DNA of 64,000 nt, taken from NCBI GenBank assembly GCA_947570625.1, contig CANOUP010000008.1:1-64000 (forward strand), written 5' to 3'. Below are positions 44,901-51,775 of this stretch, piece after piece. The translations under genes were made by a program, and so were the position numbers. How positions within the stretch are numbered: the first letter of the stretch is position 1; each line of letters starts with the position of its first letter. Source of the DNA: an uncultured Clostridia bacterium (GTDB lineage: Bacteria > Bacillota > Clostridia > Christensenellales > Borkfalkiaceae). The notes under the pieces were generated by a model. That model did not search any database. It was not told the DNA's origin and was given only the letters and a program-made list of their open reading frames with translations.

Positions 44901-47699
44901 GTTATAGGTGGTGACGGTTTCGCCCGAGTGTTTGATATAGAAGTTGTTGGGGATTACGCCTACCCAGAAAATATTTGCTTCGGGGAACGCTTCGTGATAA
45001 TTTTCGAACAGACTTACAAGCCTATCGTATACAGCCTGCGCGTTCTTATCGTCGCTGTCCTTGTTGACGGGAGCGTCGATATCGTTTACGCCGATATGGA
45101 AGAGTATATTTTCGGGATTGTACGACATCTGCAACGCACCGATTTGCCCGTCGTTATTCCAGTAAGGAACCTGCGTTCCGCCTACGCCCACGTCGGCAAG
45201 CTTTTTACCTGCGGAAGTCAAATCATAAGTGAGAGTGTTCCATACGCCGTAATTCATCCAGAACTCGGTATAGCTGTCGCCTGCGACAAGCACGTCGATA
45301 GCTTCTCTCTTCATTTCGGGGTTGTGGTCGATAAATTCCTGACTCGTCTTGTCGGTATTTGCGAAGTAGTCGGTAACCTGCATACCGTATGCGAACGACT
45401 TGATGCCGAGTATGAACTTATCGGAATGCGCCGCGTATACGCACTGGTGAACGAGCACGTCGTCGCCGTTAGCGTTTTCGTAGTACATGCTGACAACGTT
45501 ATCCGCATAGGTCATTGCAAGGGTGATTGTCTTGGTCGTCGTATCGAATACGTTGCCCGCCTTTATAAGGTTGTTCCAGGTACCCCAGCCGTTGGGCGCG
45601 TAGTTATAGCCTAGCTCTCTTCCGCGGAATACGCCGTCGTTGGCTTCGCCTATCCATGCGTCGACGTAGAAGAACGTACCCGTCTGCAAACCTTCGTCAA
45701 AGAGCATGAAGCCGAATTTGCCCCACTTTTCGCCTGCATAAGCCTGCGTAAGTTTGAACGTCGCTCTCACATAAGCTTCTTTACCCTCGGTTTCCTTGAA
45801 GAAAATGTTGTTGTCCTTGCCGTCGTGACCCGTGAGTTCCACCATTCTTTCGCCGTAGTTTTCGGAGTCCTTGGCATAATCTTTATCGATAACCCAGTTC
45901 GCGCCGTAGTCGTAGTTTTCCGTCGAACCGAGCGTGTTTCCCTCGAAACGGACTTCGGGAAGCTTATCTTCGAATTCGCTTACATTGTTCGTGCAGTAGT
46001 AGTCGGTTACTTCCAGCGTTATCGCAAACGATTTAAAGCCGACGACTACGTCTTTATCCGTTCTGAAACGAACCTGCGTCAGTAACTGTTCTTCTCCGCC
46101 GTCCGTCGAATAGAAGAAATATGCGTAACCTCTTTCTGCTTCGTAAGCGACTGAAAGAGTGATTTCTTTTTTGCTGTCGAATAAGCCCGGCGTACTGCTT
46201 CCTTCAGCCCAGTTATAATCGTCCGTGCCGGGAACAACGCCGAGGTTTGTTCCGGTAATTTCCTTGTTATCGTTGCAGGCCGCGTCTGCATAGTACAGAA
46301 GTCCCGACTTCAATCCGTTTCCGTCGAACATCATAAGTCCGAATTTACCGAACTTTTCGTCGCCGATTACACCCGTCGCCTTGAAGGTAGCCCTTGCGTA
46401 CACGTTCTTGCCCGAGTTACGGAAGAACACGAGGTTGTTGTCTTTGTTGTCGTGGCCGTTTAAAACTACTTTTCTGTTTTCATAGTTTTCGGTATCCTCT
46501 GCGGGATAGTCGTGCGATAAATCCCAACGGTCGCCTGCGGGAATAGCGGCCGTTCCGCCAAGCATACCCGCGCCGTGGAGATAGTAATTTTCTTTCCACT
46601 CGCCTTCGCTGAGTGTGGGATACGAGTTTGCGCTTGTCTTTTCATAGCCGTTGTACGTTGCCGATATACCCAGAGTATTGGTATAGTTGTTGAGTACGGG
46701 AAGCGCGCATATAGCTCCGTCGTCCGCAGTGCCTTCTATGCCCAGTTTTTCATATGATAACGAAAGTTTAACGGCATAACCGTCGAGCTTTGTTCCGTCC
46801 TCGGACCAGGGTGTTGCGCTTAAAACGGTGATTGCGCTTTCGGTTGCGGATACGTATTCGCCGTCAACCGCCCTGAAATGTTCTACCGTTCCGTCAGCCG
46901 AAACCTTTACGCCGAAATGATGCTCGCCGAGGTTTATATAGTCGAAACCGAATTTGCACGCGTACAATTCCACCGCGTCGAGTTCGCCGTTGATTTTAGC
47001 GTCGCTTACGTATACCTGTACGTCGAGCGAAGTTTCGGTATATTCGTATACCCATACCGAAACGGCTTCGTCCCTGATAATCTTGCAAGTAAGTTCAAGT
47101 CCTTCGGGACGGGGCGCCGTCAAAACATTGTCCGCAAGCGCGGAAGTAACCGTGACGTCGGCGGAAGCCGCAGGCATTTTAAAGGTTGCCTTGCCTTCCG
47201 ATAAGGTAAGGTCGGCGCCGTTGAGTTTAAGCGTTACGATTTTATAGCCGTAGCTTGCTTCCGCGGTAAGAGTTACCGTTTCGCCCTCCTTTGCCTTTGT
47301 TTTATCCGCTGTCAGCGTAACGCCCTCGGCGTTTCCGAGATTAACAGCGTATTCGTCTTTTCCGAGGTCTTCGCCTCCTTCATTTTTCTTTGTAAAAGAA
47401 GCCGTAACGTTGACGTTTTCCGCGGGCATAGTAAACGATGCTTTGCCTTCGGATACTTCGGTTTCCGTATCGTTGACTTTAAGCGTTTCAAGCTTATAGC
47501 CTTCGTCGGGAGTTACGGTCAGCGTAACTTCTTCGCCATCGGAGGCTTCGGCTTTGTCGGCCGTTACCGTTCCGTTCAGGCACTCTGCAACCGTGATTGA
47601 GTAAGTCTGCGTCTTTTTACAGGCGGTTGCGCCGGCAAGACAGAGCACGACTAACGCACACAGAAGCGGAAGAAATATCTTCCTGATGGTTTTGCTCAT
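41937..47699 (-). CDS. Giant surface lipoprotein: InlB-like repeats, SGNH esterase, CBM9-like domains
   Basis: 1920 residues. Lipobox LAGATAC near Cys27. InlB-like repeats at ~30-105 and 115-190 (GYKLETLKVNDTE; GYKIVTLKLNGAD). Two related concanavalin-like modules lie at ~385-570 and ~595-780, each with an NxxxGxxxKxG-F pattern. The SGNH/GDSL hydrolase spans ~800-1000 with GDSY (807-810), GVGG (838-841), GVND (870-873) and DGLH (977-980), so it is probably an acetyl or acyl esterase. A third jelly-roll and another InlB pair follow, then three tandem CBM9/DOMON-like domains at ~1430-1920 (DGIILDGIRDEAYG; DAVIDGELESDVWDA; GITLDGEFNDSVW). It would deacetylate and hold a plant-type polysaccharide at the cell surface for the GH43 enzymes. 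Confidence 0.85.
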   Translation of the reverse strand: MSKTIRKIFLPLLCALVVLCLAGATACKKTQTYSITVAECLNGTVTADKAEASDGEEVTLTVTPDEGYKLETLKVNDTETEVSEGKASFTMPAENVNVTASFTKKNEGGEDLGKDEYAVNLGNAEGVTLTADKTKAKEGETVTLTAEASYGYKIVTLKLNGADLTLSEGKATFKMPAASADVTVTSALADNVLTAPRPEGLELTCKIIRDEAVSVWVYEYTETSLDVQVYVSDAKINGELDAVELYACKFGFDYINLGEHHFGVKVSADGTVEHFRAVDGEYVSATESAITVLSATPWSEDGTKLDGYAVKLSLSYEKLGIEGTADDGAICALPVLNNYTNTLGISATYNGYEKTSANSYPTLSEGEWKENYYLHGAGMLGGTAAIPAGDRWDLSHDYPAEDTENYENRKVVLNGHDNKDNNLVFFRNSGKNVYARATFKATGVIGDEKFGKFGLMMFDGNGLKSGLLYYADAACNDNKEITGTNLGVVPGTDDYNWAEGSSTPGLFDSKKEITLSVAYEAERGYAYFFYSTDGGEEQLLTQVRFRTDKDVVVGFKSFAITLEVTDYYCTNNVSEFEDKLPEVRFEGNTLGSTENYDYGANWVIDKDYAKDSENYGERMVELTGHDGKDNNIFFKETEGKEAYVRATFKLTQAYAGEKWGKFGFMLFDEGLQTGTFFYVDAWIGEANDGVFRGRELGYNYAPNGWGTWNNLIKAGNVFDTTTKTITLAMTYADNVVSMYYENANGDDVLVHQCVYAAHSDKFILGIKSFAYGMQVTDYFANTDKTSQEFIDHNPEMKREAIDVLVAGDSYTEFWMNYGVWNTLTYDLTSAGKKLADVGVGGTQVPYWNNDGQIGALQMSYNPENILFHIGVNDIDAPVNKDSDDKNAQAVYDRLVSLFENYHEAFPEANIFWVGVIPNNFYIKHSGETVTTYNEAYKLLNAKVKELAETLDYLNYIDQWTSFANEEGEVRANLMMNDGLHLNPIYGYPLWTANIKKALYPDVTADWDNEEYVLGASGSRVPTPAWVYGKDGNLARLDYRYGDTGVKVNVEENIYYKAEPSADILFEAEIRSNGLHNADAWSKVGVSLVNDDVTIFAYCETNADNTLNGIKLNYVSLVARGNHRNNWNNGEWGLGVGDWNWNNQAGAQIAERDITKDFVKIGIAKKGATIYLLADGAVVASTDKFPEVKEGSKFTAGITSFSRNVEIKSVNYTANADEIEMGLAAAHSISVPDYSADGITVNLNKTTAKKTEEISFTITNNGDSVIDKVYAVYGGADNELTAEEGTYTFVMPDEAVTLKITFVGKKTITLGEGAIDKINVSKLSVNPGTEVTFTAKENVSIGKIYYTVGDGEPVEIVPADGVYKLEVNEDVTITAVTYFTIDGIILDGIRDEAYGAASTEAKLNDNRNMQVWAKKTEQGVFIYAMSHSNEYKDNGGDWWDNSNFEFYLNNGGQLCVNSKGYKQVVTEYFTKYTKLADEANAYNGKWENIYEIFVAKESIANFDNGDIQLNYAFKTGNGIDKAGYESDFIVQGAVTRNYDWWSYHAVGGCGSDAGWFNGFNYNSAKPANLFIGTDGIKKVKATAKDAVIDGELESDVWDAKAGLNNLGSADKAQFEVKAFAGTDGLYIGMKIVHGNWSSANPSGDWSTHDNVEIHINCIGNAIVFINGKLCAPALFDQTAAKTVEEDGKLVTVVELFASGVAEQYRLQMGCNGDGFGGWQELFWGGNIGYATADGLTLTNKLGEIASNAGITLDGEFNDSVWTEEVTEKTYTAFANGAEISVMGVNTSAGVLIGFTVKHNKPVNEHCQGDGTQWWNYMGPEIRLANLWGKQICATTWNNYTQLCMQGNKTVENGEGVDYRYTTTYEMLIDYGEIGCVSDRPIKIACAGVFENGFTTLFGGAWGDNFVNASHVITANGMIYVR

Positions 47700-47717
47700 T
47701 TTTTCCTCCTATTTTTT

Positions 47718-47734
47718 CGTCCTTATTAAGGACG
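47718..47734 (-). other. Short stem-loop just upstream of the giant lipoprotein gene
   Basis: CGTCCTT/AAGGACG with a 3-base loop, a few bases before the AGGAGG ribosome site. It could modulate translation or stabilise the 5' end after processing. Confidence 0.35.
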
Positions 47735-47754
47735 TATTTACCGTTAAGAGTTTA

Positions 47755-47796
47755 TTTGCTTGCTTTTAAAAGCAAGCAAACAGGGGTACCCCTGTT
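47755..47796. other. Two tandem perfect palindromes between GH43 and the giant lipoprotein gene
   Basis: A 26-bp palindrome (arm TTTGCTTGCTTTT, 47755-47780) abuts an 18-bp palindrome (arm AACAGGGGT, 47779-47796), sharing two bases. Neither has a loop nor a following T-tract on the minus strand. They may be protein-binding sites or an RNA cruciform limiting read-through from the GH43 gene. Confidence 0.5.
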
Positions 47797-47823
47797 CAAA
47801 CTTCGGCGTTGTATTGCCTGGGT

Positions 47824-48765
47824 TTATCTGTAATTAAGTTTTAATTTGCCTTCGCCGTCAAATCCGGCTTTGCAGTAACAGAATCTTCTGTCGCCCGAAG
47901 GCTTATCGTAATCCGTGTGACAGTGGAAAGCGCACATAAGACCGCCTTCGCCGTCGGTGAAAAAGCTGTTGTGTCCCGGACCCGACATTTCGCCTTCGAT
48001 ATATTGCATTACGGGATTGTCTGCGTATTTTTCGAACGGACCCGTCGGGCTGTCGGATACGGCGCATCCAACGGAATAGTATCTGCTGTCGAAACAGTTT
48101 GCCGAATACGTCAGGTAATACTTTCCTTTGTGTTTCAAAACCGCGGGAGCCTCGTTCCAAAGATATCTCTTTGTACCGTCGGCTTTCGGCGCTTCTCCCA
48201 TACACGGAGCGGGCAAGGACTGCGTTTCCCACTTCTGGTCGGGCGTTGCGACGAGCACGTGTTCGCCCGTAACTCCCAGCAAATCCTCGGTGAGCCTTAC
48301 CGCGTAAATCTGGCTTGTGTTTATACCGCCGACCACGTTGCGGGAACAATCCTTTACGTAGTACAGATAAGCTTTATCGCCGTCAATAAGACAGGTCGCG
48401 TCAATCGTCGCGCACCCGATGTCGAACATCGGTCTGCCCGCATACGCGTCCAAGAACACGCCGTCGGGTCTGTCGGAAATTGCGACGCCCGTTCTCAGCA
48501 CTCCGTCCCTTCTGTCGCGGGCGGTAAAATACATTACGTACTTGCCGTCCTTTCTTTTGACGACCTCGGGCGCCCAGAAACACGAATCGCCGAAACTCTT
48601 CTCCTTAAAATAACAAAGCTTTTTTTTGCCAAGCTTTTCGGGCGAGCTTCCCTGCCATACGCTTATCCCCTCCGAAGAGTGTGTAGCATACATATAATAG
48701 ACGGAATTTTCTCTCAAAACGAAAGGGTCGCCTATATTTATAATGTCGCTTGCGTAATACTTCAT
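47824..48765 (-). CDS. GH43 glycosidase, cytoplasmic
   Basis: 313 residues from the ATG at 48765. A longer reading to 48810 begins with TTG inside the operator palindrome and is rejected. No signal peptide. Single-domain five-bladed propeller: NIGDPFVLRENSVYYMYAT has the probable base Asp13, WAPEVVKRKDGKYVMYFTA the next blade, IGCATIDATCLIDGDKAYLYYV the pKa-modulating Asp, and WNEAPAVLKHKGKYYLTYSA the probable acid Glu. It ends near GPGHNSFFTDG. Probably an exo-acting arabinofuranosidase, xylosidase or galactosidase on imported oligosaccharides. First gene of region C under a clear promoter and LacI-type operator. Confidence 0.88.
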   Translation of the reverse strand: MKYYASDIINIGDPFVLRENSVYYMYATHSSEGISVWQGSSPEKLGKKKLCYFKEKSFGDSCFWAPEVVKRKDGKYVMYFTARDRRDGVLRTGVAISDRPDGVFLDAYAGRPMFDIGCATIDATCLIDGDKAYLYYVKDCSRNVVGGINTSQIYAVRLTEDLLGVTGEHVLVATPDQKWETQSLPAPCMGEAPKADGTKRYLWNEAPAVLKHKGKYYLTYSANCFDSRYYSVGCAVSDSPTGPFEKYADNPVMQYIEGEMSGPGHNSFFTDGEGGLMCAFHCHTDYDKPSGDRRFCYCKAGFDGEGKLKLNYR

Positions 48766-48794
48766 TCGTCTTTTTCGATATAACCAGCAATTTT

Positions 48795-48814
48795 TTACTT
48801 GAACGTTCAAGTAA
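48795..48814. promoter_or_regulatory. Perfect 20-bp palindrome, LacI-type operator
   Basis: Arms TTACTTGAAC and GTTCAAGTAA with a central CG, the usual form of LacI-family operators. It lies in the 5' leader about 28-47 bases after the predicted transcript start of GH43, fitting roadblock repression by the LacI-type protein encoded 7 kb downstream. Confidence 0.7.
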
Positions 48815-48825
48815 TTTTTTCATAC

Positions 48826-48841
48826 GGACAGAGCTCCGTCC
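48826..48841. other. 16-bp near-palindrome at the GH43 transcript start
   Basis: GGACAGAG/CTCCGTCC with one mismatch, at about +1 to +16 of the predicted transcript. It could be a second operator or a 5' leader hairpin. Confidence 0.3.
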
Positions 48842-48848
48842 TATCGCT

Positions 48849-48877
48849 ATGATAACATACAAAGCATTGTTTGTCAA
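48849..48877 (-). promoter_or_regulatory. Promoter of the region C operon
   Basis: Minus-strand consensus TTGACA (48872-48877), 17-base spacer and TATCAT (48849-48854), upstream of the 20-bp operator and GH43. Confidence 0.75.
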
Positions 48878-48930
48878 TAAACAATATTGATAAATTTTTT
48901 AAATTTTCAATGATTTTTTTAGTTAAAAAG

Positions 48931-48966
48931 AAACAAAATGCCCCTGCGCAGTCTTTGCGCAGGGGC
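48931..48966 (-). terminator. Intrinsic terminator of the TIR/ESCRT-like operon
   Basis: Perfect 11-bp stem GCCCCTGCGCA/TGCGCAGGGGC with a 5-base loop, just after the protease stop, followed on the minus strand by TTTTGTTTC. Confidence 0.85.
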
Positions 48967-48981
48967 TGTTTATTAATTAAT

Positions 48982-49761
48982 TTATATAAGTCTGCCTATA
49001 TTTACACCGCATTTCTTTATAAATTCCCAAACGGTGCGCGAAGGAATCGCGTATTTCATACCCACAGCAAGCGCGCCGTTGTTTAACTGCGACGAAACGT
49101 GAACGCCGATTACGTATCCCTGTGCGTTGAACAGGGGTCCGCCCGAATTACCGCCGTTGGTGGCGCAATCGTGCATTACATAGACCTTTCCGCCGTTACT
49201 TCTCGCCCTGTCGCTTACGATACCGCTTGTAATGCACGTGCCGTAGCCGAGCGAATTGCCTATGACGTAGACGTTTTCCCCGTTTCTTACTTTTTCGGAA
49301 TCGGCAAAAGTTAACGCCTTGGCGTCGGCGGGCATCCTTCTCAGCTTTATTAGCGCAAGGTCGACGCCGTTGCCCGCTCCGTGCCTGTCGTCGCCTAAAC
49401 GTATGACGTCGGCTTTTATATTCTCATCGCATACCTTGACGGTTACGCTTCCGCACGAACGTCCGTCGGCGAAGCTTACGACGTGGGTATTTGTAATTGC
49501 ATAGCCGTCGGAGGTAATTATAAGCCCCGAACCCGAATATTCGGAATTGCCATGCGTCCAGCTGATTTCGAGCACACCGCCGACGTTGTTGTCGAACACG
49601 TCCGCACCGCTTACGCTCACGCTTTCCTTTTGTTCCGATATGCTCTTTTTGGGCTTAGCCGAAAAATCGCTTGCCGAAAACATCGCACGGCAACAGGTAC
49701 ACCTGAAATTTCCGCCCCCGATATCGGTGAGCGAACCTCCGCATACTTTGCATCTATTCAT
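48982..49761 (-). CDS. Zinc ribbon-trypsin-like serine protease
   Basis: 259 residues with no signal peptide or membrane span, unusual for an S1C (HtrA/DegP-like) protease. N-terminal zinc ribbon Cys4/Cys7/Cys21/Cys24 (CKVCGG...CTCCRAMF), similar to those of the two TIR proteins upstream. The protease domain at ~60-245 has the full triad: His93 (ITNTHVV), Asp134 (NGVDLALIKL) and Ser206 (TNGGNSGGPLF). No PDZ domain follows. It is the last gene of the operon, 12 bases after the second TIR gene. I infer an intracellular effector or processing protease that joins the same complex through its zinc ribbon. Confidence 0.88.
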   Translation of the reverse strand: MNRCKVCGGSLTDIGGGNFRCTCCRAMFSASDFSAKPKKSISEQKESVSVSGADVFDNNVGGVLEISWTHGNSEYSGSGLIITSDGYAITNTHVVSFADGRSCGSVTVKVCDENIKADVIRLGDDRHGAGNGVDLALIKLRRMPADAKALTFADSEKVRNGENVYVIGNSLGYGTCITSGIVSDRARSNGGKVYVMHDCATNGGNSGGPLFNAQGYVIGVHVSSQLNNGALAVGMKYAIPSRTVWEFIKKCGVNIGRLI

Positions 49762-49773
49762 TGTCCTTCCTCC

Positions 49774-51765
49774 TTATATCTTCTGTCCTTTACAGCTCCA
49801 AATTACATTATGCTGTTTGTTGCCTAAGCCGATGTTGCGCTTGCACCATTTTATGTGCCAACCGTTCGGCGCATTGTCCGCCTCGCAATAAACGGTAATG
49901 TCCTGTTCGCTTAAAAAAGCGCCCTTGCCGATTATTTTTACGCTCTTGGGAATTATCACTGATTTTAAGCGGTTCAGTCCCGTAAAAGCGTGCGCTTCTA
50001 TTTCGCTTACGCCGTCGCCTATAATAAGCTCGTTTAAAACAGGACTTTCGATTATACAGCTTCCTATTCTTTTTACGCTTCCCGGGATTGTAAGGCTAAG
50101 CGCAAACTTCTGTATGCCGAAAGCGTTATTTGCTATCGAAACAACACAGTCGGGAATAACGATGTCCCTGGAATTGCCGAGATATTTTACGAGCTCGCCA
50201 TTGACTATTTTAAAGTCGGCAAGCCATTTTTGCTTTGCTTCCAGCTTTTCACGCTGTGCACGCTCGGCGGCCGCCTTCTCCCTGCGGGCTTTTTCGGCTT
50301 CCACCATTTTAATATTGCGTTCCCTTTCGTCACGCTTGCGGTTTTCTTCCGCCTCGCGCCTTGCTCTCTCCTGTTCTTCCTTTCTGTATATCTTTTCTAT
50401 CGAATAAAGCACGTTAACCAGTCTGAATTTCGCAGAAGCCCCTTCATGCTTTAATACAAAATTTTCTATTCTGCTTTTAAGCTGTTCGCCTGCGTAATAT
50501 CTTGCCTTTTTAAAATTAACGTCGTCGAAGTCTATCGCGGAGAACAGCGGTATTTTATCTTCGTCGGAAACTTTCATACCCGTAAGAAAAAGTCCCCAGT
50601 AGGCTTCCGCGTTATAATTGTCCGCCGCGGTAACCGTCGTAAAATACGTCTTTGCATTGGCAAAATCGCCCGAGCTTAAAAATTGGTTTGCGAGCACCAG
50701 AAACATATTCGCCGAAGAGTTGCCCGCAGTCGCGCTTGGCTGAACGGGCGCGCTCTGCATATTGCGAAGACGCTCTTCCAGCTCTTGAAGCTTTCTTTCG
50801 CTTTCAGCTTCACGGCGTTCTTTAATAAGTTTTTCCTCTTCCCTTCTCTTCCTCGCTTCGGGCGTATGCGTTTCGACGAAGGATACAATTCTTTCAAACG
50901 CGTTAAGCTGGTTTAAGTTTATCGCCTGTATCCTTCCGCGCTTGCCGGGAAGTTTTTCTATGGGAAGCCCGCTGAATACAAGCGTTATACTGTCGCTTTC
51001 CTTTTCATCGTCGCCTATAAGCTTTAAAAAGCGGGTGTATTCGTTTTTGACCCACGGAGTCTGTAAGTACTCTTCATTTCCGCAGACGACAAGCATACAC
51101 TCGGCGGAATACAGCGCGTACAGAATGCGCGCTTCATAGTCCGCGCCCGTGACGTTACGAAGTTCTCTTTCCGAAAAGAAAGGACGGTAACCTTTCCCCT
51201 TCAATTCGAAATATATGTCGTCGGCGTCCTTGTAATCGGACGTTCTCATTTTCGTGTTGTCGTCCGTAACCTTGACGCAGATGAAACAGTCGTATTTAAC
51301 GCCCGCTTTTTTAAGTTCGAAAAACGTCTTGCGTATATAGTCTATATCGTCGCCCATACGCTCGTACTGGACGCGCTGGGCGGGGGAAGCAAGTTCTAAG
51401 GCGCGGAGATAGTTTTTATTCTGCGTAAATTCTTTATCTGTAATTTCGTGGCATATGGGTTGCAGACAATTGTTGACCGCGTCCTTTATGTACTGTACTT
51501 TAAACTCCGCAAGCGCGGTTTTAAAGTACGCCTCGGGCTCGTTCAGGTCAAGCTCGGCGGCTGTTTTAAAAGCGGTATACGCGCCGTCGAAATTGCCCGC
51601 GTCCAAATCGTGCTCGCCCATATAAAGAAAGTTTAACGACGCAGGCGAAGTAACGGGTTTGGGAACCGTAAAGACGCTTCGGCAGAAACCGCACTTTATC
51701 ACGCCGTTCTCCGCTTGGCTCAAATCGAGCGAAGCGCCGCAATTTTTACAAATAAACTCTTGCAC
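49774..51765 (-). CDS. Zinc ribbon-TPR-TIR-coiled coil-LRR protein
   Basis: 663 residues, soluble. Zinc ribbon Cys6/Cys9/Cys25/Cys28; TPR-like helices ~45-95 (FLYMGEHDLDAGNFDGAYTAFKTAAELDLNEPEAYFK); TIR domain ~157-300 (YDCFICVKVTD; DADDIYFELKGKGYRPFFSERELRNVTGADYEARILYAL; TPWVKNEYTRFL). Glu242 in WVKNE sits where the catalytic Glu of NADase TIRs is found. Then a charged coiled coil (~305-345), one aromatic repeat unit (EAYWGLFLTGM), a second very charged coiled coil (~455-520) and a BspA-type LRR (~525-640). The first ~330 residues are closely similar to the 1064-residue protein that heads the operon. A likely NAD-consuming or signalling effector; inference. Confidence 0.87.
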   Translation of the reverse strand: MQEFICKNCGASLDLSQAENGVIKCGFCRSVFTVPKPVTSPASLNFLYMGEHDLDAGNFDGAYTAFKTAAELDLNEPEAYFKTALAEFKVQYIKDAVNNCLQPICHEITDKEFTQNKNYLRALELASPAQRVQYERMGDDIDYIRKTFFELKKAGVKYDCFICVKVTDDNTKMRTSDYKDADDIYFELKGKGYRPFFSERELRNVTGADYEARILYALYSAECMLVVCGNEEYLQTPWVKNEYTRFLKLIGDDEKESDSITLVFSGLPIEKLPGKRGRIQAINLNQLNAFERIVSFVETHTPEARKRREEEKLIKERREAESERKLQELEERLRNMQSAPVQPSATAGNSSANMFLVLANQFLSSGDFANAKTYFTTVTAADNYNAEAYWGLFLTGMKVSDEDKIPLFSAIDFDDVNFKKARYYAGEQLKSRIENFVLKHEGASAKFRLVNVLYSIEKIYRKEEQERARREAEENRKRDERERNIKMVEAEKARREKAAAERAQREKLEAKQKWLADFKIVNGELVKYLGNSRDIVIPDCVVSIANNAFGIQKFALSLTIPGSVKRIGSCIIESPVLNELIIGDGVSEIEAHAFTGLNRLKSVIIPKSVKIIGKGAFLSEQDITVYCEADNAPNGWHIKWCKRNIGLGNKQHNVIWSCKGQKI

Positions 51766-51775
51766 CTTATCACCC

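Noticed and set aside
48766..48810. Longer GH43 reading starting at 48810
   Set aside because: The TTG codon lies within the operator palindrome and the extra residues precede the normal GH43 start.
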